Positions 50,320 through 58,842 of a stretch of 64,000 nucleotides of DNA are shown in pieces. The translations under genes and the position numbers were made by a program. The stretch lies in assembly GCF_900091575.1 (NCBI RefSeq), contig NZ_FMCR01000003.1, forward strand, positions 248,001 to 312,000, in the 5' to 3' direction. This DNA is from Micromonospora saelicesensis (lineage in GTDB: Bacteria; Actinomycetota; Actinomycetes; Mycobacteriales; Micromonosporaceae). How positions within the stretch are numbered: the stretch's first letter is position 1; every line of letters starts with the position of its first letter. The notes beneath the pieces are model-generated. The model had not been told where the DNA came from. It ran no database searches and was given only the letters and a program-made list of their open reading frames with translations.

Positions 50320-51279
50320 TCATCGGGCGGCGCGGGCCGCAGCGGTCAACGCGCGGTGCAGCAGCCGGGAATCGCCGAGCAGGGCCCGCAGCCGGCGCTC
50401 CAGGCCGGCGATCGGGATCAGGTTCTGCGGAGCCCGCGGATCCTTGTACGGGGTGGACGCGAAGCGCGGCAGGGTCACCAGCGACAGGTCGGCCAGCTCG
50501 ATCGCCGCCTCGACGGGCAGGTCGGCGGAGCACTCCACCCGAACGACGCCCGCCCACGGCGCGCCGATCGCCACCGGCAGCCGCAAATACCACGACCAAC
50601 CACCCCAGGCGGTGCCGAGCCGGAACACCGGGGACCGCTCACCCGACGCCATCCCCGTCACCACCGCGGTCAGCCGGGCATCCAGGTACTGACTGTGCTG
50701 CGTCTTGATGTAGCCCAGGGTGCGCGGCAACTGCCGACGACTGCGCAGCGGGCCGTCCACCACCAACAGGTCACCGTCGACCCGGGCGGCGTCGGACACC
50801 GCCACCTCCAACGCGGTCAGCGGGCCCTGCACGGCGGCCGGCAACTTCGCCAGCTCACCGGTGCCACCCACCCGGTGCACCGGGTAACGGATCGCACCCG
50901 CCACCACATCCTGCGCCGACGGGCTCGCGGTGAACAGGCCCCGACCAACCCGGGTGCCCGCCAACTGCGCCGCACCCCGCCCCAGGTCACACCGGACCAC
51001 CCCGGCCGCGTACGAGGCGGCCAACCCGGGGAACGACAGGCCGTCGGTCTCCGCCGTCCAGATGCTCGCGTCGATGCGGCGAACCCCGTCGACCAGCAAC
51101 ACCACGTCGGGTGCCCGCACCCCGGGGCGTACCCCGATCGCCCGCCAGTCCACGGCGGGCAACTCCACGTCCGCGTCGACCTGTGCGCTGCTCGGCGCGG
51201 CCGGCCCGGCAGCGGACGCCTCGAACGACGCCCCGTACGCCGGATCCCACGAATCCACGAAGAACGCGGCGTCACTCAC
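50320..51279 (-). CDS. NurA-like nuclease (inferred)
   Basis: 319 residues from GTG 51279, overlapping the sbcC stop by 4 bp. NurA-type acidic motifs can be read: FFVDSWDP near the start, VVLLVDGVRRIDASIW (V-x-DG), LLVVDGPLRSR, then LGYIKTQHSQYLDA, a G-x-x-K-x-x-x-x-Y element seen in NurA nucleases, and a C-terminal ALLGDSRLLHRALT. In archaea, NurA resects DNA ends together with HerA, Mre11 and Rad50. Here a HerA-like ATPase, SbcD and SbcC are in the same operon, which is the main support. Sequence similarity alone is modest. Confidence 0.7.
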   Translation of the reverse strand: MSDAAFFVDSWDPAYGASFEASAAGPAAPSSAQVDADVELPAVDWRAIGVRPGVRAPDVVLLVDGVRRIDASIWTAETDGLSFPGLAASYAAGVVRCDLGRGAAQLAGTRVGRGLFTASPSAQDVVAGAIRYPVHRVGGTGELAKLPAAVQGPLTALEVAVSDAARVDGDLLVVDGPLRSRRQLPRTLGYIKTQHSQYLDARLTAVVTGMASGERSPVFRLGTAWGGWSWYLRLPVAIGAPWAGVVRVECSADLPVEAAIELADLSLVTLPRFASTPYKDPRAPQNLIPIAGLERRLRALLGDSRLLHRALTAAARAAR

Positions 51280-53750
51280 CGGCCGGTCCGCTCCACGCGC
51301 GCGGACCGGGCATCCTTGCGCACCTCGAAGCGGACCGGGATCCGCTCGGCCAACGCCGGCACGTGGGTGACCACGCCGACCATCCGATCGCCCCGGGCCG
51401 CCAGGTTTTCCAGGGTGGCCGCCACGGTGTCCAGGGTGGCGGCGTCGAGCGTGCCGAAACCCTCGTCCAGGACGATCGACTCCAGGCTCGCCGCCGTGGT
51501 GGACATCCCGGCCAACTGCTCGGAGAGCGCCAACGCCAGCGCCAGCGACGCCTGGAACGTCTCACCCCCGGACAGGGTGCGCACGCCGCGACGCAGCCCC
51601 GCGTCGTGGTGGTCGACCACCACGAACTCGCCCTTGTCGTGCACCAGCTCGTACTGCCCGGAGGACAACTCGCGCAGAATCCCCGACGCGCCGTCGACCA
51701 GCAGGTCCAACGCCTCCGCCAGCAACCACCGCTCGAAGTTGTTGGCCCGCAGGTGCCCGGCGAGCGCGCGCGCCACCTGCGCCTCCCGCTCGTGCCCCGC
51801 CCGCTGCTCGCGCAACGTCCCGGCCTGCTCGCGACGCTCGTGCAGCCGCCGACGGTCGGCGTCGGCCCGCTCCACCGCCACTGTCGCCGCGTGCACCGGG
51901 TCGTCCCCGACCGGCACGTCGGCGGCGGCGAAGATGCCCGCGATGGCCCGCTGCACCCCGTCGGCCATCGACTCGGCCTCCGCTACGGCGGCGGCCCGAC
52001 CGGCCCGCTCTGCGCGGCGGCGGTCCGCCTCTGTGGTCGCCCACTCGGTCAGCGCCGCCCACGCGGCAGCCACGTCGTCCCGATCGGTCGCCGGTGGGCC
52101 GAACCGGGCCAACCCGTCACGGGCGGTGTCGAAGGCCCGCCACGCCGCCCGCAGCCGCTCCTCGGCGGCGTCCACCCCGGCCCGGGCCTGCCGAGCGGTC
52201 TCGCGGCCGGCCCGGACCGCGGTCGCCGCCTCCTCCAGCGCGCGCCGCAACCGGGCGTGCTCGGCCAACTCCCGGCGCAGCACGGCCGGCTCGGCCGCGC
52301 CGGAGAGCTGCCCGTCCAGCTCGGCCAGCCGGGCCTCCATCTGCTCCTGCCGGGCTCGCGCCTGCACCAGCAGCCGCTCCAGCTCCCGTGCCGCCGTGTC
52401 CCGCTCCTGAACTGTCGCCTGCGCGGCCTTGGTAGCGGCCCGCGCGGCCTTGCCCGCCGCCGTCGCGGCGGCCACCGCCGAATCGGCCGGGACGGCCGGC
52501 ACCGCGGCCACCGGCTGCTCGCACACCGGGCACGCCGCACCGGCATGCAGGTGCACGCGCAGGCTCACCGCCAGGTCGGTGGCCTTCGCCTCCTCGTGCG
52601 CCCGGAAGGCCGCCTCCAGCTCGACATCGGCCCGCTCGGCGACCACCCGTGCCGCGGCCAGCGCCGCCACCGCGGCGGCGTGCTCGTCATTCGCCGCGCG
52701 CACCGTCGCCCGGACCGTGTCGGCCTCGCCGGACAGCCGATCCCGATCGTCGTACGCCCGCAGTTGCAGTCGCAGCGCGCTCTCGTCACCGGCGGCGGCC
52801 AGCTCGCCGCGCAGCTTGTCCTCCCGCTCCTCGGCCAGAGACACCCCGGTCGCCGCCGCCTCAGCGTCTGCCCGCGCAGCGGCGACCGCGCGAGCGACAG
52901 CGGCCACCCCAGCCGGCGCGCGCACCCCGGTCAGCACGGTCAGCTCGTCGTCCAGCGCGGTCAGCGCCGCCGCGGCCTCCCGTGCGGTGAGCCGGGCCGC
53001 CGCCAGCTCCGGCACCGCCTCGGCCACCGCGGCCGCCAGCTCGGCCATCCGCTCCACCCGGGCGTCGGCCTCGGCCAACGCCTCGTCGTCCACGCCGGTC
53101 AACCCGGCGAGCACCTGGTCGACCGCCTCCAGCCGGGCCTCCGCCTGCGCGGCGCGCGCCGTCGCCTTCTTCTGCACGTCCTCGTAGACGCCGAGGCCCA
53201 GCAGGTTGACCAGGATCTGTTGCCGCGTCGCCGGCTTGGCGTGCAGGAAGTCGGCGAACTGCCCCTGTGGCAGCACCACACAGCTGGTGAACTGCTCGTA
53301 CGGCAGCCCCACCGCCTCCAGCACCGCCTGCTCCATCTCGGCGGGGGTGCCGGCCACCACCTCGCCGAGGTCGTCCGGGCTCAGACCGGTGTCCAGCTTG
53401 GTCACGTCGAAGCCGGCCGGCATCAGCTGCAACCCGGCGTTCGCGGTCTTCACGTTGCCCCGGCCGTCCCGGCGGACCACCCGGGTCGCCACGTAACGGG
53501 CGCCGCCGGACTCGAAGACCAACCGCACCCGCGCCTCGGTCGCCGACGGTGCGAGCGCGTTCGCCAACCCTCGGGCGCCACCCCAGCGGGGCACCATGCC
53601 GTAGAGGGCGAAGCAGATCGCGTCCAGCACTGTCGACTTGCCCGAACCGGTCGGACCGATCAGCGCGAAGAAGTCGGCGTCGGTGAAGTCGACTGTGGTC
53701 TCGTCCCGGAAGACCGTGAACCCGGCCATGTCCAACCGCATCGGACGCAT
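51276..53750 (-). CDS. sbcC: Exonuclease subunit SbcC (Rad50-like SMC ATPase)
   Basis: 824 residues from ATG 53750. Walker A is GPTGSGKST (residues 32-40). Two long coiled-coil arms flank a zinc hook CPVC with Cys407 and Cys410. The C-terminal ATPase half has the signature LSGGETFQASLALALALSEQL and Walker B ESIVLDEGFGTLDAATL, and a D-loop/His switch VVTHVPAL. It is Ala/Arg-rich. With SbcD it forms an ATP-dependent double-strand exonuclease and hairpin endonuclease. Its start shares one base with the sbcD stop. Confidence 0.96.
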   Translation of the reverse strand: MRPMRLDMAGFTVFRDETTVDFTDADFFALIGPTGSGKSTVLDAICFALYGMVPRWGGARGLANALAPSATEARVRLVFESGGARYVATRVVRRDGRGNVKTANAGLQLMPAGFDVTKLDTGLSPDDLGEVVAGTPAEMEQAVLEAVGLPYEQFTSCVVLPQGQFADFLHAKPATRQQILVNLLGLGVYEDVQKKATARAAQAEARLEAVDQVLAGLTGVDDEALAEADARVERMAELAAAVAEAVPELAAARLTAREAAAALTALDDELTVLTGVRAPAGVAAVARAVAAARADAEAAATGVSLAEEREDKLRGELAAAGDESALRLQLRAYDDRDRLSGEADTVRATVRAANDEHAAAVAALAAARVVAERADVELEAAFRAHEEAKATDLAVSLRVHLHAGAACPVCEQPVAAVPAVPADSAVAAATAAGKAARAATKAAQATVQERDTAARELERLLVQARARQEQMEARLAELDGQLSGAAEPAVLRRELAEHARLRRALEEAATAVRAGRETARQARAGVDAAEERLRAAWRAFDTARDGLARFGPPATDRDDVAAAWAALTEWATTEADRRRAERAGRAAAVAEAESMADGVQRAIAGIFAAADVPVGDDPVHAATVAVERADADRRRLHERREQAGTLREQRAGHEREAQVARALAGHLRANNFERWLLAEALDLLVDGASGILRELSSGQYELVHDKGEFVVVDHHDAGLRRGVRTLSGGETFQASLALALALSEQLAGMSTTAASLESIVLDEGFGTLDAATLDTVAATLENLAARGDRMVGVVTHVPALAERIPVRFEVRKDARSARVERTGR

Positions 53751-54898
53751 CAGTGCTCGACCTCCTCGAAAAGCTCGTCGAAGAGCTCCCGGACACCCTC
53801 GTCGGCGTGGCCCCGGCTGTCCAGGTAGTCGGCGAACAACTCCCGGGGCGAACGCCCCGACCGCTGGGCGATGCGCGCGCCGCTGCCCGGCGCGGCCAGC
53901 AGCTCCGGGTCGATCCGGATCTCCAGGGCCCGGGGGAGCAGCTCCTGGACCTCCTCGCGCAGGCCGGCGCGAGGCTGCTCCCGCACGTACACCCGCAGCC
54001 ACGCGTCCGGTGCCTCGATCTCGGCGAGCTGGGCCAGCGTGCCCCGCACCGTGCGCAGCGCGCTCGCCGCCGTCACCGGCACCTCCCGCACCCGGGCGGC
54101 GGTGCTGGCGGTCACCTCGACCATCGTCACCGAGGGGATGTTCTCCTGCTCACCGAAGTCCACAGCGAGCGGACTGCCGCTGTACCGCACCGGGCAGGGG
54201 CCGGCGACCCGCTGCGCCCGGTGCAGGTGACCCAGCGCCACGTAGTGCGCTGTGGCCGGGAAGACGGTGGCCGGAACGGCGTAGCCCAACACGGTGTGCG
54301 CGTCGCGCTCTCCACCACCGGTGGCCGCGCCGGTCACCGTCAGATGCGCGGTGACCAGGTGCACCCGGTCCGGTTCGGTGAAACCCTCGGTCAGCCGCCC
54401 CAGCACCCGGCCCAGGTGGTCGGCGTACGTCTGGTTGGTCTCCGCGGCGGTCAGGTCGTACATCTCCAACGCGCGTACCGCGTACCGCTGGGACAGGAAC
54501 GGCAACGCGGCCAGCCGCCACCGCTCGCCACCGGCGGTGGTGCCGTCGATGACGTGCTCGTCCGGGTTCTCCCGCACCCCGCCGCGCAGCGTGATGCCGG
54601 CGGCATCGGCCCACGGGCGCAACGCGTCCAGCGCCGGGCCGTTGTCGTGGTTGCCGCCGATCGCCACCACGTCCGCGCCGGTCCGCCGTAGCGCCGTCAA
54701 CGCCCTGGTGACCAGGCGGGTCGCCTCCGAGCTGGGCGCGGCGGTGTCGTAGAGGTCACCGGCGACGATCACCAGATCCGGCTGTTCGGCACGGGCGATC
54801 TCGATCACCCCGGCCAGCACGGCCTTGTGCTCGTCGGCCCGGGACTGCCCCTTGAGCACCTTTCCCACGTGCCAGTCGGAGGTGTGCAGGATCTTCAT
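53750..54898 (-). CDS. sbcD: Exonuclease subunit SbcD (Mre11-like)
   Basis: 382 residues from ATG 54898. Phosphoesterase motifs: MKILHTSDWHVGK (Asp8, His10), VIVAGDLYDTAAPS, VVAIGGNHDNGPALDAL, VTAHLTVTGA and YVALGHLHRAQRV with the last metal His residues. A capping domain follows from about residue 275. It is the manganese-dependent nuclease partner of SbcC. The gap to the HerA-like gene upstream is only 18 bp, so the four repair genes form one transcript. Confidence 0.96.
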   Translation of the reverse strand: MKILHTSDWHVGKVLKGQSRADEHKAVLAGVIEIARAEQPDLVIVAGDLYDTAAPSSEATRLVTRALTALRRTGADVVAIGGNHDNGPALDALRPWADAAGITLRGGVRENPDEHVIDGTTAGGERWRLAALPFLSQRYAVRALEMYDLTAAETNQTYADHLGRVLGRLTEGFTEPDRVHLVTAHLTVTGAATGGGERDAHTVLGYAVPATVFPATAHYVALGHLHRAQRVAGPCPVRYSGSPLAVDFGEQENIPSVTMVEVTASTAARVREVPVTAASALRTVRGTLAQLAEIEAPDAWLRVYVREQPRAGLREEVQELLPRALEIRIDPELLAAPGSGARIAQRSGRSPRELFADYLDSRGHADEGVRELFDELFEEVEH

Positions 54899-54916
54899 GG
54901 CTGTGCCGGCCCCTAG

Positions 54917-56668
54917 CTAGAACGGGATGTCGTCGTCGGTGCCGCCGCCGGAGCCCACCACGGCGAACGGGTCGGCGGACTGGGTGATCGAGCGCAGCGT
55001 CTCCGATGGTGCCCGGCCCGCCTCGGAGACCCGGGTGGCCCAAGCCGGGAACGGGAACTCCAGGCAGAGCGGCACCGGGATGTCCGGCTGGTTGACGAAC
55101 ATGGTGCCCGGCTTGGCCAGCAACGCCCGCTGGCGCTGCGCGGGCGGCAGAAAGCCGTACTCCGGGCGGGACGCCTCGGCCGGGTCGAGCCGGCCGACCA
55201 CCCGGATCGCCGAGTTGGTGACGATCCGCCGCTCCACCTCGCTCGCCGTCTGCTGCGCGCCGATCAGGATCACCCCGAGCGAGCGGCCCCGCTCGGCGAT
55301 GTCCAGCAGGACCTCCTTGATCGGCGAGGAGCCCTCCCGGGGGGCGTACTTGTTGAGCTCGTCGAGGACGACGAAGAGCAGCGGCTTGGCGGTGCCGGAC
55401 TTCTCCTTGCGCTCGAACTCGCTCTTGAGCGTCACACCGACCACGAACCGCTGCGCGCGGTCGGGAAGGTTGTGCAGGTCGACCACAGTGACCTGGGCCG
55501 ACTCGCTCGTGTTGATCGAGTGCGGGCGGCGGGTGGCGAGGTCGCCACGGATCAGCCGGGCCAGGTCCTTCTTACTGCCGATCAACCGCCGGGCGAACGC
55601 GTTGACGGTGCCCAGCCCCACCGCGCTACCCGCCCAGTCGGAGCGGGTCTCATCGTCGTTGAGCTGATCGACGATGTGGTCGACCAGATCGCCGTAGGAG
55701 CCGAGGCGCACCCCGTCGATGCTCACCCCGCCGTCGGCGGGCTGGGCGTAGCGGGCCAGGTGCGCGGCCACCGAGTGGACCACCATCGTGTACTGCTGGC
55801 GCTCGTCGTCGGCGTCGGCGAAGACGTACGGCAGCAGGCGGTCGGTGCAGAACTCGCTCAGCGTCCAGTAGAACGAATCCACCCCGGTGAGCCGGCTGCT
55901 CACATCCGGCGTGCCGGCCGAGTCGCCGACCCGGGGTGGGGCGTACACCCGCACGTCGGGGAAGGCGCCAGCGCTCAACCCGAGCTTCGCGTACGCCGCG
56001 CGGGTGGGCTCGTCGAGGCGGGTGTTGGGGTGGTCCAGGAAGAGCAGATCCTCACCCTTGACGTTGAAGATCAGCGCCTTGGCGTTGACCGCGTCGCCGC
56101 CCAGCACGCCGGAGCGGAACACCGAGTAGAGCAGGAAGGTGGCGAAGCTGGTCTTGGTGGCCACCCCGGAGATGCCGGAGATGGAGACGTGCGCGCCCCG
56201 ACTGCCGTCGAGGAAGTCGGCGTTGAGGTAGACCGGGACCCCGTCCCGACCCATCCCCATCGGGATGCGCCGCTCCATCCGGTCGAAGTGCAGCGCGCGC
56301 GCCCGGGCGTCACCCTCGGCCCGGTGCACCACAGCGCCCGGGGTCGGTGGCACGTACAGCTCGGGATCGACCCGGGTGGTGGTCACCTCGGCCGCCTCCT
56401 GCACCTGCGCGGGCAGCGTGCCGTCGGCGATGGCGAACACGTCGGAGTCGAACTGGGCGCCCTCGTGCCGAGCGCGGACCTGGGTGACCACCCCGGCGAT
56501 CGTCACCGGCTCCCGGTCCGGCAGCTCCCGTCGCGTGACCACCACGTCGTCGAGCTGGAGGTAACTGCCGGGCGCCACGGCCGTCCAGAACTGCAACGGG
56601 GTGGCGTCGGCGGTGCCGAGCACCCGCCCGACCGCCTCGCCAGGGCTGTCGAGGTCGGCGTCGGTCAT
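54917..56668 (-). CDS. HerA-like DUF87 ATPase (DNA translocase/helicase)
   Basis: 583 residues from ATG 56668. A HAS-barrel-type N-terminal domain (VGRVLGTADATPLQFWTAVAPGSYLQLDDVVVT) precedes the ATPase core. The P-loop is SGISGVATKTS (Lys172), a variant of GxxxxGK[ST]. Walker B is LLFVVLDELNKYAP, and RGRSLGVILIGAQQTASEVERRI and NSAIRVVGRLDPAEA correspond to the HerA/FtsK sensor and arginine-finger region. In archaea, HerA hexamers drive NurA-mediated end resection. Here it is the first gene of the operon with sbcDC and a NurA-like gene. Confidence 0.88.
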   Translation of the reverse strand: MTDADLDSPGEAVGRVLGTADATPLQFWTAVAPGSYLQLDDVVVTRRELPDREPVTIAGVVTQVRARHEGAQFDSDVFAIADGTLPAQVQEAAEVTTTRVDPELYVPPTPGAVVHRAEGDARARALHFDRMERRIPMGMGRDGVPVYLNADFLDGSRGAHVSISGISGVATKTSFATFLLYSVFRSGVLGGDAVNAKALIFNVKGEDLLFLDHPNTRLDEPTRAAYAKLGLSAGAFPDVRVYAPPRVGDSAGTPDVSSRLTGVDSFYWTLSEFCTDRLLPYVFADADDERQQYTMVVHSVAAHLARYAQPADGGVSIDGVRLGSYGDLVDHIVDQLNDDETRSDWAGSAVGLGTVNAFARRLIGSKKDLARLIRGDLATRRPHSINTSESAQVTVVDLHNLPDRAQRFVVGVTLKSEFERKEKSGTAKPLLFVVLDELNKYAPREGSSPIKEVLLDIAERGRSLGVILIGAQQTASEVERRIVTNSAIRVVGRLDPAEASRPEYGFLPPAQRQRALLAKPGTMFVNQPDIPVPLCLEFPFPAWATRVSEAGRAPSETLRSITQSADPFAVVGSGGGTDDDIPF

Positions 56669-56901
56669 CGGGCGACTCGGGTCGGTCGGGCATCACGGTC
56701 GGGGCGCATGCCCTGCATCCTGCCCGAGGAGTACGACAGGTCGCCACGCGACGCGTCGGACGACACCATGCGCCGTCACACTCATGACGCTGGGTGCTCG
56801 ACCGAGCGCATGAGGTGGGCGGAAGTCGTGTAGGCGTGCACCGCGCGAGGTCGGACTCAACTCCCGGGGCGCCGGTCGCGTTACCTAGGCATGGAGCACG
56901 T

Positions 56902-57336
56902 ATGAATGACGACTTCGGCGCCTTCGTCGCGACGAGCGGCCCGCGACTGCTCCGCTTCGCCGTACTGATCACCGGGCAGCGGGCGGACGCCGAGGACCTG
57001 CTGCAGGAGGTGCTGGAGCAGGCGTACCCGCGCTGGCACGTAATCCGGCAACGGCAGCCGGAGGCCTACCTGCGTCGCGCGATGACCAACAGGTTGGTCA
57101 GCCGGTGGCGCTCACCCTGGAACCGACGTCGGGTCGCCGGTCTTCCGGACGCGATGCGGCGTACCGTCGAGGTCGTCGCCAATGGCGTGCCGCATCCGCT
57201 CGGCGCGGCGCCGCGGGGCGCGGTGGTCGAGGTGGTCGCCGCCGAGCCGTACGAAGAGGTGCAGGTCTGGGCGAGCACCGAGGACGGCCGGCGATACCAG
57301 ATCCCGTGGGCACCCGGGGCGGTGCTCATCGACTGA
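56902..57336 (+). pseudogene. Truncated ECF sigma factor fused to a remnant C-terminal sequence
   Basis: 144 residues from ATG 56902 with GGAG at 56893-56896. The first ~80 residues are sigma region 2 of the SigE-like actinobacterial family: FVATSGPRLLRFAVLITGQRADAEDLLQEVLEQAYPRWHVI, EAYLRRAMTNRLVSRWRSPW. Region 4, needed for -35 recognition, is absent. The protein continues as TVEVVANGVPHPLGAAP and PYEEVQVWASTEDGRRYQIPWAPGAVLID, which resembles the end of a different protein. An internal deletion joining a sigma gene to its neighbour explains this best. Expression may persist, as the ribosome site is intact. Confidence 0.6.
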
Positions 57337-57340
57337 GATC

Positions 57341-58087
57341 TCACGGACGGGCGTGGCGGAGCAGGAGGACGCCGTCCTCGGCGGCGAGCACGTGGCGCAG
57401 TGGCAGATGCCGGGGTGGTGCCGCGTCGCCGGCGGTGATCCGCCCGGGGCCGGGCCCGGCCAGCAGCGGCGAGACGGTGAGGCACAGCTCGTCCACCAGG
57501 TCGGCGGCGGTGAGCGCGCCGAACAGGTGTGGGCCGCCCTCGCAGAGCAGTTGGGTGAGCCCGCGGCGGTGCAGCTCGGCGAGACCGGCGGCCAGGTCGA
57601 CCCGCTCGGCGCCGCAGCGCAGCACGTCTGCGACGTCGGTCAGCCCGGGCGGCGGATCGGCGTCGGCGTGGGTGAGCACCACCGGGCGGGTCGGCGCGTC
57701 GGCGAAGGCGGCCTGCGCCGGATCGAGGTCGAGCGAACCGGAGACGACCACCAGGGTCGGGTACTCGGCCAGCCCGTTGGCACGGCGCCAGGCGCGGCGG
57801 CGCTCGTTGAGCCGGACCGCCCGGTACTCCTCGTGGCGCAGCGTGCCGGCGGCCACGACCAATGCGTCGCAGACCATCCGCAGCAGGCCGAACACCCGCT
57901 TGTCCGGCTCGCCGGAGAGCCCGGCGGAGTAGCCGTCCACGGTGACCGCGCCGTCCAGGCTGGCCACGAAGTTCATCCGCAGGCGGGGCTTGTCGGCGCG
58001 GCCGTAGAGGGCGGTCAGCGCGGCGTCGTCGAGCGGCTGCGTCGACGGCTCGGGCCAGAGCCGTCGGATCGGAATTCCGACGGTCAT
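57341..58087 (-). CDS. Pyrimidine-reductase-like (RibD C-terminal) protein
   Basis: 248 residues from ATG 58087. It is the two-halves RibD_C fold: LRMNFVASLDGAVTVDGYSAGLSGEPDKRVFGLLRMVCDALVVAAGTLRHEEY in sequence, VVVSGSLDLDP, LLCEGGPHLFGALTAADLVDELCLTVSPLLAGPGPGRI. This is the riboflavin-pathway reductase family that works without a deaminase domain. It may reduce 5-amino-6-ribosylaminouracil phosphate or a related pyrimidine. It overlaps the stop of the 39-residue gene upstream (ATGA). Confidence 0.92.
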   Translation of the reverse strand: MTVGIPIRRLWPEPSTQPLDDAALTALYGRADKPRLRMNFVASLDGAVTVDGYSAGLSGEPDKRVFGLLRMVCDALVVAAGTLRHEEYRAVRLNERRRAWRRANGLAEYPTLVVVSGSLDLDPAQAAFADAPTRPVVLTHADADPPPGLTDVADVLRCGAERVDLAAGLAELHRRGLTQLLCEGGPHLFGALTAADLVDELCLTVSPLLAGPGPGRITAGDAAPPRHLPLRHVLAAEDGVLLLRHARP

Positions 58088-58203
58088 TCGCCGGCCGGAC
58101 CGGTGACCGGAGGGGTGGGTTCGGCGGTACGGTGCTGGCAGTCGCACCAGTTCCGGCCCGGGCAGTCGTCGTGTCGCCGGGCCCGGCACGCTCGGCAGAT
58201 CAT
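58084..58203 (-). CDS. 39-residue Cys-rich microprotein
   Basis: The frame from ATG 58203 reads MICRACRARRHDDCPG, RNWCDCQHRTAEP and TPPVTGPAGE, then TGA at 58086-58084, overlapping the reductase ATG. Five Cys and two His in the first 23 residues (C-x2-C-x7-C-x5-C-x-C-x-H) fit a single zinc-binding knuckle. TAGGCT stands six bases before the ATG, the same box and spacing as at the DUF3000 gene, and gives independent support for the start. It probably is the first gene of the operon with the reductase. Confidence 0.72.
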   Translation of the reverse strand: MICRACRARRHDDCPGRNWCDCQHRTAEPTPPVTGPAGE

Positions 58204-58209
58204 GCTCGC

Positions 58210-58215
58210 AGCCTA
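58210..58215 (-). promoter_or_regulatory. Candidate -10 box (TAGGCT) of the Cys-rich microprotein operon
   Basis: The hexamer ends six bases before the microprotein ATG. Its position only 22 bp from the divergent pRiA4b-like gene implies back-to-back promoters. Confidence 0.5.
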
Positions 58216-58237
58216 AGCCGCGGGAGGACAGGACAGC

Positions 58238-58801
58238 ATGTCGCGTCAGATCTTCCAGCTGAAGATGTCCCTCACCGGGACCCGCCCGCCGGTGTGGCGT
58301 CGGGTGCTCGTGCCGGCCGGCTACACGCTGGACCGGCTGCACCGGGTGGTGCAGCACGCGATGGGTTGGCGGGACTGCCACCTGCACTCCTTCGAGATCG
58401 ACTCGATGCAGTACGGCGAGCCGGACCCGGACGGGGAGTTGGCGTTGCACGACGAGCTGGACGTGCGGCTCGACGCGGTGCTCGGCAAGGGCAGCCGGTT
58501 CTCCTACACGTACGACTTCGGTGACTGGTGGGAGCACGACCTGGTCGTGGAGGACGCGTTGACCGCCGACCCCGACGAGCGGTACCCGGTCTGCCTGGCG
58601 GGCGAGCGAGCCTGCCCGCCGGAGGGTGTCGGCGGGCCGTTGGGTTACCAGGCGCTCCTGGAAGCCCTGGACGACCAGAGCGCCACGGCCGACCCCGTCA
58701 GTTCCCGCCACGCGATGCTGCGCGACTGGGCCGGTCCGACCTTCGACCCGTCCCGGTTCGACCCGACTCGCGCAACCACCCTCCTCCGCCACTTCTGCTG
58801 A
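58238..58801 (+). CDS. pRiA4b ORF-3-like family protein
   Basis: 187 residues from ATG 58238, with GGAGGACAGG upstream. It matches the IS1096/pRiA4b ORF-3 family fold: IFQLKMSLTGTRPPVWRRVLVPAGYTLDRLHRVVQHAMGWRDCHLHSFEI, YTYDFGDWWEHDLVVEDAL, YPVCLAGERACPPEGVGG and RFDPTRATTLLRHF. The family is sometimes mobile-element associated, but no transposase or repeats are nearby here. It contains conserved Trp/His/Cys residues and its function is unknown. Confidence 0.9.
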   Translation: MSRQIFQLKMSLTGTRPPVWRRVLVPAGYTLDRLHRVVQHAMGWRDCHLHSFEIDSMQYGEPDPDGELALHDELDVRLDAVLGKGSRFSYTYDFGDWWEHDLVVEDALTADPDERYPVCLAGERACPPEGVGGPLGYQALLEALDDQSATADPVSSRHAMLRDWAGPTFDPSRFDPTRATTLLRHFC

Positions 58802-58842
58802 CCCGCGTCCTCCCACCCCACGCCCTCGGGCCCCGCGTTGTT

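Noticed and set aside
49360..53828. Very long plus-strand frames over the sbcC and NurA-like genes.
   Set aside because: These are shadows of the minus-strand repair operon with no recognisable motif.
58238..58801. pRiA4b ORF-3-like gene as a sign of a mobile element.
   Set aside because: No transposase, terminal repeats or target duplication flank it; many chromosomal copies of this family exist.
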